Origin: Psychromonas sp. SP041
Lineage (GTDB): Bacteria; Pseudomonadota; Gammaproteobacteria; Enterobacterales; Psychromonadaceae
NCBI RefSeq assembly: GCF_000470315.2
Contig: NZ_CBRF02000002.1
Location: 186,001 to 250,000, forward strand
DNA: 64,000 nt
Direction of reading: 5' to 3'
In this document: positions 28,520 through 37,567 of the stretch, one piece after another
Layout: every line of letters starts with the position of its first letter
How positions within the stretch are numbered: position 1 is the first letter of the stretch
Notes under the pieces: model-generated
What the model saw: the letters and a program-made list of their open reading frames with translations, nothing else
Told to the model about the DNA's origin: nothing
The model's database searches: none
Translations under genes and position numbers: made by a program

Positions 28520-29527
28520 TTAAAACCCTTCTAAGACCACTTTACCTTTTGTTTTTTGTGTTTCCAGTTGTTGGTGAGCTTGTCGTAAATTAGCGGCATT
28601 AATCACCCCTAAATTTTCACCCACTGTGGTTTTAATGAGTCCGTTATCAATCATTTTTGCTACGTTATTTAAAATGGTATGTTGCTCTTGCATATCATCT
28701 GTTTTAAATAATGAACGAGTAAACATTAATTCCCAATGTACCGAAACAGCCTTCGTTTTAAAGGGTTTGATGTCTAGCGTTGTTGGGTCATCAATTAGTC
28801 CAAACTTCCCTTGTGGCTTAATAATTTTTATAATTTCAGGTAAATGTTGTTCCGTATTATTTAAGCTAACCACGTAATCGACTTCTTTTACATCTTTAGC
28901 TGCAAACTCTTCGCTCAATAGGTTGCGGTGATTAATGATGGTATCAGCGCCTAAATCCTCTAACCAAGATACCGTTTCTGGGCGTGACGCTGTTGCAATA
29001 ACCTCAAGTTGAGTCAGTTGTTTTAACAACTGCACCATGATTGAACCAACACCGCCAGCGGCACCAATTACTAAAATACGTTTTGACGGATCGTCTTTAA
29101 TGATATTCAGGCGATCAAATAATAGCTCCCATGCGGTGAGACTAGTTAACGGTAATGCTGCAGCTTCACCATAAGATAATGTATTGGGCATGTAACCAAC
29201 AATGCGTTGGTCAACTAATTGAAATTGTGCGTTACTGCCTGAACGAGTAATATCGCCAGCGTACCAAACTTTGTCACCTGGCTTGAATAATGTGACATGT
29301 TCGCCAACCGATTTAACGACACCTGTCGCGTCATAACCTAATATTTTATATTCATTTTCAACAGCAGGGGCTGTCTGGCGCACTTTAAAGTCAACTGGAT
29401 TGACTGATATTGCTTTAACTTCAACTAAAATATCATGCCCTTGTGCAATAGGTTGATCCAGTTCGATATCTTGTAGAGATAATTCATTTTCTATCGGCAA
29501 GTTATGTTGGTATCCAATGGCTTTCAT
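28520..29527 (-). CDS. Zinc-type alcohol dehydrogenase-like / quinone oxidoreductase (MDR family)
   Basis: This 335-residue NADPH-dependent enzyme is of the medium-chain dehydrogenase/reductase superfamily. The GroES-like N-terminal domain contains ISVNPVDFKVRQ and LGYDATGVVKSVGEHV. The Rossmann domain carries VIGAAGGVGSIMVQLLKQL (about residues 151-169). The catalytic-zinc Cys/His set is not seen, so a zinc-free quinone oxidoreductase of the ZADH-related group is more likely than a true alcohol dehydrogenase. GGGGAA lies at proper distance from the ATG. It converges with the LysR gene. The physiological substrate is unknown. Confidence 0.82.
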   Translation of the reverse strand: MKAIGYQHNLPIENELSLQDIELDQPIAQGHDILVEVKAISVNPVDFKVRQTAPAVENEYKILGYDATGVVKSVGEHVTLFKPGDKVWYAGDITRSGSNAQFQLVDQRIVGYMPNTLSYGEAAALPLTSLTAWELLFDRLNIIKDDPSKRILVIGAAGGVGSIMVQLLKQLTQLEVIATASRPETVSWLEDLGADTIINHRNLLSEEFAAKDVKEVDYVVSLNNTEQHLPEIIKIIKPQGKFGLIDDPTTLDIKPFKTKAVSVHWELMFTRSLFKTDDMQEQHTILNNVAKMIDNGLIKTTVGENLGVINAANLRQAHQQLETQKTKGKVVLEGF

Positions 29528-29570
29528 TTTCAGTTCCCCTTTATTTTATATGTCTGTATCGTTTTGATAA

Positions 29571-29729
29571 TACCAATGGAATTAAATAAGTGATCAGAGA
29601 TTGCGCAGGAAAAATTAACACTAATAAGGCGTGAGTTGTAGGAGATAGTTGTTCTCACTTCAAAACTCACAACGCAGTTAGGGATGATTTTAACCAGCAA
29701 GAATGATCACCTTATTAATTCTTTTGGTA
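29571..29729 (-). mobile_element. MITE-like element, family A, copy 2
   Basis: This 159-bp copy lies in opposite orientation to the others, beginning TACCAATGGAATTAAATAAG and ending TTAATTCTTTTGGTA on the plus strand. TAA flanks both sides (29568-29570, 29730-29732). It lies 44 bases upstream of the oxidoreductase start, so it may affect that promoter. The remainder of the gap to 30129 shows nothing recognisable. Confidence 0.85.
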
Positions 29730-30129
29730 TAAGGTTGTGTTTAGAAGGTTATGTTGATAAAGCCATTCTGGCTTGAACTGGTTAGATAAAAAAGAGATAA
29801 AAACCCCAATCATTATGGAATAAATAAACCATAGTAAAGTAGCTTGTTGGTTTTTCGAATTGAGGGCTACTCCACTGGTAGGAAGTCTATAATTTACACT
29901 TTATGCAATGATTAATTTAAGGTTAAACAGACTGAACAGCGATAAAAAGAAAGGGAAAACAGTTGAAAGTAGGTAAGAAAAACCAAAGCTGTTGCATGCC
30001 TAGCGTTTATATCATTGACGTTAAGGAGCTGACGCTAGATAAGGGAGGCTTGATAGCGAATAGTTGGATGGCTAGTCATTGACAAACTATCGATATACTT
30101 TGGTTTTTAATGTGGTAATACTTCACTCA

Positions 30130-30381
30130 TTACTTATTTAGTTTTTCTTTTGCTTCTTGAACTTTAGCAAAGTCTAGCCCTAACTCATCTGTTGCTTCTT
30201 TAATTAGGTGAGGCTGTGTCATGATAGTGCCCATCAATTGCTTTAACTCTTCTGGTGGAATACCTAGTTGCTGTACCAGGCCCATTGCCATCAGTGGATT
30301 GTCAGTTAATGCTTCAAAAAGTGATTTAATTTTTTCGTCACTGACATTGTGTTTTTTTAAAATTGCAATAATTGGATTCAT
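30130..30381 (-). CDS. DUF2999 family small protein
   Basis: This 83-residue, Met-rich, all-helical cytoplasmic protein starts MNPIIAILKKHNVSDEKI. The repeated pattern NPLMAMGLVQQLGIPPEELKQLM and the end ELGLDFAKVQEAKEKL match the small DUF2999 proteins of Vibrio- and Shewanella-like bacteria as I remember them. No function is established. It stands alone. Its codon use and completeness suggest a real gene. Confidence 0.75.
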   Translation of the reverse strand: MNPIIAILKKHNVSDEKIKSLFEALTDNPLMAMGLVQQLGIPPEELKQLMGTIMTQPHLIKEATDELGLDFAKVQEAKEKLNK

Positions 30382-31111
30382 TTTTAACCTTGTTATTTAT
30401 ATTGGTTTTTAGGTATAAAATGTAAACTCTATTTTTTATGATTTACATTTTATTGGTTATGTCTAAATTATATTAGTTGAGGGTGGGATTAACAATATAA
30501 ATACCATACGGCATTTTTATATGGTGGCGATTACGAGCACTTTCTCATCGAGAGCAAGACATTTACTTTAGTGGGGCATACACTTTATTCTTTCATAACG
30601 TTCACTAAACATTAATCATGACTTGTATGTCTTTAAAAACGTTATTAGTCTCACTGAAACTAAAATGTATGTTGTTAAGTTTATGTTTTTATTTGTAAGT
30701 TTCTTATCACTGTGTGAGTTATAAATGATAGATAGGTTTTTTTGTTATTTAAAGTTTTTTATTGCGGTATGACTTAATATTTAAATTATCATCGTTTATA
30801 AAGTAATATTCAGCTTCGTTATGAGAATAGTTTAATAAAACATGTATTTTAGCTTACTGCTTGAACAGTAAATCGATATTAAAATACTAAAAACTGATGG
30901 CTTCACAATTTATTGCTTATGTTCTTTTATTTTACGTTATTTATATTATTTAACTTATAAATCTGTCATTGTTGTTGCTTATGGTTTTTATGCTTTTAGC
31001 ATTCTGAATATTACATGAAATCCCCATGTAGTAAGGTTGTTCAGTGTTTTAGTGTTGAAATGGATGTTCTAGATAAACAATGTATTTTACTTGTTACAAG
31101 TAGGTAGGAAT
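30382..31111. other. 730-base gene-free stretch
   Basis: This very AT-rich gap lies between the divergent DUF2999 and EAL-HDOD genes. It must hold both promoters. I find no hairpin terminator, known riboswitch pattern, repeat element or short gene with a good ribosome site, though the length is unusual. Confidence 0.5.
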
Positions 31112-32314
31112 ATGTCTTCTTATGTAGCTCGACAACCGATTGTCGATAGAAATAAAAAAACCATTGCGTTCGAATTACTTTATCGTGATGGGAAAGAAAA
31201 TTCATTTCCAAATGTCAGTTCTGATTACGCCACTAAAAGCATCTTGGTTAATCAAACTTTAGTGCATCAAAAGCGAATTCTTGATGGTAAAAAAGGGTTT
31301 GTTAACTTTGGTTATGAAAGTTTACTCGACAGGCTCCCATTCGACTTCCCTAATAAAAACTATGTCATCGAAATTTTAGAAGATTGTCCACCTAGTGACA
31401 ACTTGTACAATATTATTGTCGAGTTAAAAAATAAAGGCTACACGATTGCTTTAGACGACTTTGTGCCGAGCAAAGAGTGGGAGCGTTTTTATAAACATAT
31501 CCATATTATAAAATTCGATATCACAACCTATTCCCTTTCCCAAGCTGCTTTGTATATCAAGTCTTTAGCTAACTATGACATTAAATTCTTAGCAGAAAAA
31601 GTAGAAACCTATGAAGAATTTAATACTGCAAAGGAATATGGGTTTGATCTATTTCAAGGGTATTTTTTTAGTAAACCTGAAATGATCTATAATAAAATAT
31701 TAGACTCTTCTCTCAATTCAAAAATACAGTTATCAGTCGCAGTGTCTAGCAGCGAACTTGACCTGCGTTTAATTGAAAAAATAATCGCAAGTAACCCTGG
31801 GCTATCCTTTAAATTATTGAACTTTGTTAATGAATTTTCAATGGTTAGGTCACCCATAAAATCACTACAACAAGCACTGGTTTACCTTGGTGAAGATCGC
31901 GTACGTAAGTTTATAACTTATGCGGTGATCAAAACATTAAACACAGGTAAACCTAGCATATTGTCTAATATGTCTTTACAGCGTGCAAAATTCTTTGAAA
32001 TGATCTTATCTTCAATGGGCTTACATCATAAAAAAGAGAGCGGTTACCTTTGTGGCATGCTGTCAGTTATCGATGCTTTACTCGATTCAGACATGTCCTC
32101 TATTGTTAAACCTTTAAATATTAATCAAGAAATTAAAGATGCATTATTAGGTGAAGAAGGTCGACTTCAAGATCTTATTAAGTTAGCGGAAGCTGTTGAA
32201 AATTCAAATTGGGGCAAAGTTGATGAATTGAGTAAGACGTTAAATATTACAGAGGCTGAAATCATTAACTCCTCTGTCGAATCAACATTATGGGCCGATG
32301 AGATCTCTACTTAA
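31112..32314 (+). CDS. EAL-HDOD domain signalling protein
   Basis: This 400-residue cytoplasmic protein has an N-terminal EAL-derived domain (YVARQPIVDRNKKTIAFELL near the start, FELLYRDG, LDDFVPSKEW) and a C-terminal HDOD domain (from about residue 200, with FKLLNFVNEFSMVRSPIKSL). The architecture is that of YuxH-type proteins, where the EAL half is usually degenerate: FELLYR replaces EALLR and several EAL metal ligands are missing. It is therefore more likely a c-di-GMP-related sensor or adaptor than an active phosphodiesterase. ATG 31112 follows AGGTAGGA. It is a single gene. Confidence 0.88.
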   Translation: MSSYVARQPIVDRNKKTIAFELLYRDGKENSFPNVSSDYATKSILVNQTLVHQKRILDGKKGFVNFGYESLLDRLPFDFPNKNYVIEILEDCPPSDNLYNIIVELKNKGYTIALDDFVPSKEWERFYKHIHIIKFDITTYSLSQAALYIKSLANYDIKFLAEKVETYEEFNTAKEYGFDLFQGYFFSKPEMIYNKILDSSLNSKIQLSVAVSSSELDLRLIEKIIASNPGLSFKLLNFVNEFSMVRSPIKSLQQALVYLGEDRVRKFITYAVIKTLNTGKPSILSNMSLQRAKFFEMILSSMGLHHKKESGYLCGMLSVIDALLDSDMSSIVKPLNINQEIKDALLGEEGRLQDLIKLAEAVENSNWGKVDELSKTLNITEAEIINSSVESTLWADEIST

Positions 32315-32552
32315 TGATATAATCATTTCTACTTCGACTTTAATTCCTTTAGTTATAACCTGCTAACGTTGTACTGCCTTTCTCAATAAATTAAGTGCAG
32401 CACATCAAAATAAATTCAACAGGTTGATTAAATCGTTATGTTTGATAGTGTAAATAAACAACAATATTGTTTTAATGAAGCCGTCTAATAAAGTGACTTA
32501 ATAACGTTATTAAATTAGGTCATTCAATGAAGTTCGGCATAAGGAGTAAATA

Positions 32553-33176
32553 TTGGATTTGATTATTTTTGATTGTGATGGGACTTTAGTCGACAGTGAG
32601 TTCCTTTGTAATCTTGCTCTACAACAGCAACTTGCTGAACTTGGTATTGATTCTGACGCTGAAGAATTAATGGCGCTATACAGAGGTGTTAAGCTTAATG
32701 TCACTCTGACCAGTTTAGAATCAGAGTTTGATACTTCTTTCCCAGAGACTTTCATTCCCGATTATCGCCTTAAGGTAAAGCATCTTTTTGAACACCATTT
32801 AAAAGCGAATGAAGGAGTTAAAGCGTTACTAAGCTCATTAACTATTCCGTTTTGTGTTGCTTCTTCTGCTCCTAGAGAGAAAATTGAGCAAGCTTTAAAA
32901 GTCACTGGGTTAGCGCCATACTTTAGCGATAACATTTTCAGCTCTTACGATATTGATACTTGGAAACCTGAGCCGGGGATTTTCTTACATGCCGCTAAAA
33001 AAATGAATACTGATCCTGCTCGATGTTTTGTTGTTGAAGATAGCTTAGTTGGTCTACAGGCTGCTAATGGAGCGAAAATGAAAAATATTTATTATGCGCC
33101 TACATTAGACGAGAAACATCCTCTAGCTTCTATACAAATTAAACACATGTCTGAGCTAATGACGTTATTAAATTAA
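32553..33176 (+). CDS. HAD-IA hydrolase, YieH-like phosphatase
   Basis: This 207-residue cytoplasmic phosphatase has the HAD motifs: DCDGTLVDSE (motif I, residues 6-15), the Ser of VASSAPREK (motif II), the Lys in DTWKPEPGIFLHAA (motif III) and VVEDSLVGLQAA (motif IV). The sequence RGVKLNVTL and the SSYDIDTWKPEP segment resemble E. coli YieH, a 6-phosphogluconate phosphatase-type enzyme. The start is TTG, supported by AAGGAG seven to eight bases upstream. The substrate is inferred only by similarity. Confidence 0.82.
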   Translation: MDLIIFDCDGTLVDSEFLCNLALQQQLAELGIDSDAEELMALYRGVKLNVTLTSLESEFDTSFPETFIPDYRLKVKHLFEHHLKANEGVKALLSSLTIPFCVASSAPREKIEQALKVTGLAPYFSDNIFSSYDIDTWKPEPGIFLHAAKKMNTDPARCFVVEDSLVGLQAANGAKMKNIYYAPTLDEKHPLASIQIKHMSELMTLLN

Positions 33177-33579
33177 GCTTCTTAAATCATTATCACTTTA
33201 TCGGCTAAATCGTCATGTTGCAGTTTGATATGACGACTTTGGCGTCTTGTGTTCTTTAAAGTAAAATAAGTCGTATAAATTCAATTGATCCGGTTTAATC
33301 TTACCTTTAACCAATACTCTTAATCATATTATTGACCAATAACTTTTTGGTTAAACCATGCTTTTCTCTTCTTTATTATTTCATTTCCCTTACTTGTTAT
33401 GATTAAACCTTGGTTAACTTATTGATTAAATTATTACGTTTGATATTGTGTGGCATCTTTAATATTAATATTAGAGTTATTTATCCACCGTAAATACGGA
33501 GTTATTGTACTTAACAAGGTGTTAAGACGATGGTACTTATAGGATTTTTAAGCTAACTAAAAATTAATGGAGATTTTTT
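33177..33579. other. Gene-free stretch
   Basis: This 403-base AT-rich gap lies between the HAD and YceI genes. It presumably contains the yceI promoter. A lone TTGACCAAT half-site at about 33332 has no right half and is not counted as a RutR site. Confidence 0.45.
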
Positions 33580-34155
33580 ATGAAAGCACTCTCTGGAGTT
33601 GCCCTGTTATTCGCCTTTTTGTCGCCAAGTGCATTTGCACAATGGGATTTATCTGGTGAGAGTTCAACACTCAATTTTATTACTGTTAAAAGTTTAAAAG
33701 TGGGAGAAGTTCATCGCTTCCAAAAACTAACTGGTACAATTAATGATTCTGGTCAGGTAGAACTCAATATCGACCTTAGTAGTGTTGAAACAAATATTGG
33801 CATTCGTAATGAAAGAGTGAAAACGATGTTATTTGATGCTGCCAAGTATGTGGATGCAAAAATATCTGGTTTTGTTGATGTAGAGAAAGTAGCCAGCTTA
33901 AATGTCGGCGATATGTATACGGAATCTGTCAAATTCAACTTATCACTTCATGGTGTTCTAAACCAAGTAACAAGCGATGTACAAGTCACTAAATTAAGTG
34001 GTGAAAGGTTATTAGTCACGTCTGTTATGCCGATCGTTATTAATGCAAGCGATTATGGCTTAGAGGAAGGTGTTGAGCAACTCAGAAATATTGCTGGTCT
34101 TCCATCAATTAGCACTGCAGTACCCGTTACATTTAACCTTATTTTTAAACAATAA
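33580..34155 (+). CDS. YceI family periplasmic protein
   Basis: This 191-residue exported protein has a cleavable signal peptide ending SAFAQW (about residue 20). It has the YceI lipocalin-like fold: SSTLNFITVKSLKVGEVHRF, then INIDLSSVETNIGIRNERVK-like strands (here LNIDLSSVETNIGIRNERV) and the Asp-Gly rich end. YceI proteins bind isoprenoid-type lipids, probably quinones, and often accompany cytochrome b561 or redox proteins. A peroxiredoxin-like gene follows 74 bases downstream. ATG has GGAG upstream. Confidence 0.88.
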   Translation: MKALSGVALLFAFLSPSAFAQWDLSGESSTLNFITVKSLKVGEVHRFQKLTGTINDSGQVELNIDLSSVETNIGIRNERVKTMLFDAAKYVDAKISGFVDVEKVASLNVGDMYTESVKFNLSLHGVLNQVTSDVQVTKLSGERLLVTSVMPIVINASDYGLEEGVEQLRNIAGLPSISTAVPVTFNLIFKQ

Positions 34156-34229
34156 AGGTTTTTAACGTAAACACACCCTTAATGATGTGCTTATTTTAAT
34201 TTTTTCAATATAAATCAGGAGTAAATATA

Positions 34230-34763
34230 ATGACACATTCAGCAATTGCAGCAGGTTCAGTGTTTCCATCTATCTTAGTGAAAGGTCTTGATGGCGTCGA
34301 AGCTGATCTGAGCAAAATATCTGAAGATGCAGATTGGAAAATGGTTGTAGTTTATCGTGGTAAACATTGCCCTTTATGCACTAAATACCTTAATTTACTT
34401 GAAACATATAAAGAAAGAATTACGGCGAACGGTGTTGAGATTGTCGCAGTATCGGCGGATAGTAAAGCGCAACTTGAAATGCATTTAGTCGATTTAGAGA
34501 TAAGCTTCCCTATCTATTACGGTTTAAGCATCGAACAAATGCAAACTTTAGGACTGTATCTTTCTAATCCTCGTTCAGAGAAAGAAACTGACCATGTATT
34601 TGCTGAACCTGGGCTATTTGTTATCAATGAACAAGGCCAAGTGCAAGTGCTTGATATTTCAAATGGTCCGCTTGCTCGACCTGAAATAGGTGTATTAGCA
34701 GGCGGGCTTGAATTTATTAAAGCTCCTGAGAACGATTACCCGATCCGTGGTACTTATTCGTAA
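34230..34763 (+). CDS. Peroxiredoxin-like (AhpC/TSA) family protein
   Basis: This 177-residue thioredoxin-fold protein has GSVFPSILVKGLDG at the start and VVYRGKHCPLCTKYLNLL with a CPLC pair (about Cys50 and Cys53) at the active site, followed by GVEIVAVSADSK. The CxxC after an RG motif is typical of the redoxin subgroup of AhpC/TSA, where the first Cys is peroxidatic. It has no signal peptide and is probably cytoplasmic. It lies just after the YceI gene, with AGGAG eight bases before its ATG. The reductant and substrate are unknown. Confidence 0.82.
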   Translation: MTHSAIAAGSVFPSILVKGLDGVEADLSKISEDADWKMVVVYRGKHCPLCTKYLNLLETYKERITANGVEIVAVSADSKAQLEMHLVDLEISFPIYYGLSIEQMQTLGLYLSNPRSEKETDHVFAEPGLFVINEQGQVQVLDISNGPLARPEIGVLAGGLEFIKAPENDYPIRGTYS

Positions 34764-35082
34764 AGACTATTTCCTAACTATTCGTAAAAATAGCTCTCAG
34801 TGTTTACTTATTAAGCTCTGGGGGCTTGAACGAAAGTGGTTAAGCTGAAACGGTTTTAAAGGTTCAACGATAAAAGTAATGCAAAGTATTGAGTTCTTTA
34901 ATACTTTGTATTAAATCATAGACAACATTATTTTTGTCTATACATATTTTTCACTATAAATTCATTTACATAAGTAGTATAAAACTACAAATAAAACTAC
35001 AAATAAAGTTACGTGTAAATTTAGAGCAGTAATAAGTACAAGAACAACAATAAAGATTAAGTTAGATAATGGAGTTAAATAA
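34764..35082. other. Gene-free stretch with a short direct repeat
   Basis: This 319-base AT-rich gap lies between the redoxin and lysE-like genes. The bases around 34980-35008 repeat AAAACTACAAAT twice. No terminator or RNA motif is clear. Confidence 0.45.
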
Positions 35083-35766
35083 ATGGAATTAAGTACTTGG
35101 CTAGTTTATGTCAGTGTTATTAGCGTACTGATATTTAGTCCCGGCCCTTCCGCGCTATTATGTATTTCCGATGGTGTTAAATTCGGTAACAAAAAAACAC
35201 TTCCTACCATTTTGGGTGGGGCTATTGCTGCATTATTGCTGATGACACTTTCTGCTGTTGGGCTTGGCGCTATTCTCACCGCTTCTGAAACACTTTTCTT
35301 TGTGATTAAAATGTTGGGTGCAGGGTATTTATTATATCTAGGATGGAGTGCTTGGAGAGAAAAGGCTGTAGACCATCACGATGAGACAACATCAATATTT
35401 CGCACCGAGCCTGAAGTAGAGGCCGATCAAAATAACACACTTATCACTTATTCTGCTTACTTATTATTTAGAAAAGGCTTTATGGTGGGGATCAGTAACC
35501 CTAAAGACCTATTATTTTTTATTGCATTATTCCCTAGCTTTATGAATGCGGACTTCCCTCAAATTGAACAATATGCCGTACTGGCTTGTACTTGGTTTTT
35601 TATAGATTGCACTTCCATGTTTATGTACGCAGGGTTAGGCGCAAAAATAAGCCCTCTACTAACAAAGCCAAGCACGATGATATTTGTTAATCGAACGGTT
35701 GGTAGCGTGTTTATTGTATTAGGCAGTGCCTTAGCAATATCAGCAGGAATGAGTAGAAAAAGCTAA
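35083..35766 (+). CDS. LysE/RhtB family amino-acid exporter
   Basis: This 227-residue inner-membrane protein has about six helices. The hallmark SPGPSALLCISDGVKFGNKK near residue 19 matches the LysE/RhtB pattern PGP...GxxxG. The second hallmark, FRKGFMVGISNPKDLLFFIA near residue 130, includes the conserved NPK. A hydrophilic insert of about 30 residues (90-120) lies between helices 3 and 4. GGAG lies eight bases before the ATG. It probably exports an amino acid such as threonine or homoserine lactone. A Nudix gene follows at short distance. Confidence 0.88.
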   Translation: MELSTWLVYVSVISVLIFSPGPSALLCISDGVKFGNKKTLPTILGGAIAALLLMTLSAVGLGAILTASETLFFVIKMLGAGYLLYLGWSAWREKAVDHHDETTSIFRTEPEVEADQNNTLITYSAYLLFRKGFMVGISNPKDLLFFIALFPSFMNADFPQIEQYAVLACTWFFIDCTSMFMYAGLGAKISPLLTKPSTMIFVNRTVGSVFIVLGSALAISAGMSRKS

Positions 35767-35811
35767 GTTAATAAGGATATTTGAACGTGATAGTTATATT
35801 TTGGGATGGTT

Positions 35812-36210
35812 ATGAAAAAAGAAATTGATAAGTTAGCTTGGTTATATATTTACGAGGGCAAGTTATTAAATGCTCGCTCTATAAATAAAACACTTTTTTA
35901 TCTTCCTGGTGGAAAGCGTGAGTTAGACGAATCAGATGAAGCGGCATTAATACGCGAAATTAAAGAAGAAATCTCTATTGATTTAATACCTGAGTCGATT
36001 AGATACGCAGCTACTTTTAAAGCAAAGGCAGACGGTCATGCTGACGACGTTATTGTTAAATTAACTTGTTATTTTGCTGAATTCAGAGGGCGTTTAGCCC
36101 CAGCAGCAGAAATAGAAGAAATTCAATTTATTGATTACGAAGACAAATCCCTTTGTTCGTTGGGATCAATTAAAGTAATGGAGTGGCTTAAAGAACAAAA
36201 GTTAATGTAG
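35812..36210 (+). CDS. Nudix hydrolase
   Basis: This cytoplasmic pyrophosphohydrolase of about 132 residues acts on nucleoside-diphosphate-linked substrates. The Nudix box reads GKRELDESDEAALIREIKEE followed by ISI, keeping the REXXEE metal-binding core; the Gly near its end is replaced by Ser. ATG 35812 has GGGA at suitable distance; an ATG two codons earlier is also possible. It follows the LysE-like gene by 45 bases on the same strand. The substrate is unknown. Confidence 0.82.
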   Translation: MKKEIDKLAWLYIYEGKLLNARSINKTLFYLPGGKRELDESDEAALIREIKEEISIDLIPESIRYAATFKAKADGHADDVIVKLTCYFAEFRGRLAPAAEIEEIQFIDYEDKSLCSLGSIKVMEWLKEQKLM

Positions 36211-36335
36211 AACAAAGTTCAATATAAAATAAAGCTTAATATAATAGAAGAAAGGTTGATGTCGACGTTATATCACGCCTTATCACTTTTATTTTATTTA
36301 CTTTATTCGCGTTAATAAGTTGTGCTTCTACTTTT

Positions 36336-36360
36336 CGAATCGATTAATCGATTAATCGGT
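36336..36360. promoter_or_regulatory. Tandem CGATTAAT palindromic tract
   Basis: The bases CGAATCGATTAATCGATTAA continue as TCGGT and form overlapping palindromes built on CGATTAAT. The tract lies about 45 bases before the CopD-like gene, where an operator would sit. No named regulator is implied. Confidence 0.3.
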
Positions 36361-36401
36361 TTATAGGGCATAACGTTAAGCGTAAATGTAAGGCGCTTTA
36401 T

Positions 36402-36869
36402 ATGGAACATCATTACTTTGTTATCGCTCGTGCATTACATGTTGTCGCTGTTGTGCTTTGGATTGGTGGTGTAGCTTTTGTTGCTACAGTATTAATTCCC
36501 GCCATTAGAAAGAATCCTTCTACCGAGAATAGATTAAGCTTATTTGAGACGCTAGAACATCAATTTAGTTTTCAAGCTAAGTTAACAACGTTAGTGACGG
36601 GGTTGACTGGCTTTTATATGTTGTACGTCTTGAATGGGTGGGCATCGATGCAATGGTGGATACACTTAATGCTCTTTATTTGGATGCTATTTATGTTGGT
36701 TTTATTTGTACTGGAACCTTTATTCTTACATAAATGGTTTCATCAACAAGCACAGAAAAACAGTGAAAGGGCATTTCATTATTTACAACTAATGCACACA
36801 ATTTTACTCTCAATTAGTTTGGTGGCTGTTTTTGCTGGTGTTGCAGGGGTACATGGTTTATTTTATTAA
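36402..36869 (+). CDS. CopD-like small membrane protein
   Basis: This 155-residue inner-membrane protein has four helices. The first contains ARALHVVAVVLWIGGVAFVA with the H...WxGG pattern of the CopD/DUF2269 group. Further His residues lie in helix 3 (WIHLMLF) and helix 4 (LQLMHTILLS), which could bind haem or copper. Proteins like this occur in copper-resistance or respiratory settings. No copper genes are adjacent, so the role remains open. A GFA protein gene follows 69 bases downstream. Confidence 0.7.
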   Translation: MEHHYFVIARALHVVAVVLWIGGVAFVATVLIPAIRKNPSTENRLSLFETLEHQFSFQAKLTTLVTGLTGFYMLYVLNGWASMQWWIHLMLFIWMLFMLVLFVLEPLFLHKWFHQQAQKNSERAFHYLQLMHTILLSISLVAVFAGVAGVHGLFY

Positions 36870-36938
36870 AGAAATCGAGTTAAAACTCTCTCGCTTTATT
36901 AAATAAAATATTTAATCGTTAGATTAATTAGGATTTTT

Positions 36939-37358
36939 ATGAAAATTAATGGTCAATGCCATTGTGGTGAAATTGAATACACTGCTGAAGTAGATGAAAA
37001 TAAAGTAGTAGGTTGTCATTGCTCTGATTGCCAAGAAATGTCTAGTGGACCTTTTCGTATTGCGGTGATGTCTTTGCCCAATAGCGTGGTTTTTACTGCA
37101 GGAAAGCCTAAAGAATATGTAAAAACCGCAGAAAGTGGTAATAAGCGAGCACAGGGCTTTTGCGAAAACTGTGGTACAACACTTTATGCAACATCGGTAG
37201 GTGATGGCGATAAAATATATGGTTTACGTATTGGGGCAATCAAACAACGAGAACAATTAACACCTAAAGCACAAATATGGTGTCGTTCTGCAGCCCCATG
37301 GCTTAAAGAGTTGAATTCAATTACTGCATTTGATACCGCACCGACTGCCCCAAAATAG
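36939..37358 (+). CDS. GFA family (CENP-V/GFA) zinc protein
   Basis: This 139-residue cytoplasmic protein has the zinc-binding Cys set of the GFA family: CHCGEIEY (Cys7, Cys9), GCHCSDCQEMSSGPFR and the FCENCGTTLYA pair. Family members include glutathione-dependent formaldehyde-activating and related S-(hydroxymethyl)glutathione enzymes, but most, including this one, have no proven activity. AGGA precedes the ATG. Confidence 0.87.
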   Translation: MKINGQCHCGEIEYTAEVDENKVVGCHCSDCQEMSSGPFRIAVMSLPNSVVFTAGKPKEYVKTAESGNKRAQGFCENCGTTLYATSVGDGDKIYGLRIGAIKQREQLTPKAQIWCRSAAPWLKELNSITAFDTAPTAPK

Positions 37359-37442
37359 TTAAGCTTTTTTATTAATGCCACTAACTTCGACTGTGTGTTT
37401 TGAATAGCTTTTAATTAAAAATAGCTGAGTACTAGTACTGTT

Positions 37443-37470
37443 AATTATCAATTATCAATTATCAATTATC
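37443..37470 (+). repeat. AATTATC heptamer tandem repeat
   Basis: Four exact copies of AATTATC lie end to end between the convergent GFA and MFS genes. No coding or RNA feature overlaps it. Confidence 0.9.
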
Positions 37471-37567
37471 GTTTATTAACTTTCATTGCGTCTTAGCTAT
37501 TTTTATATTATTACTTTTCCTGTCTTATCATTTTTCTAGTTTAGCGTAGCATTAGTTATTCAGGTAC

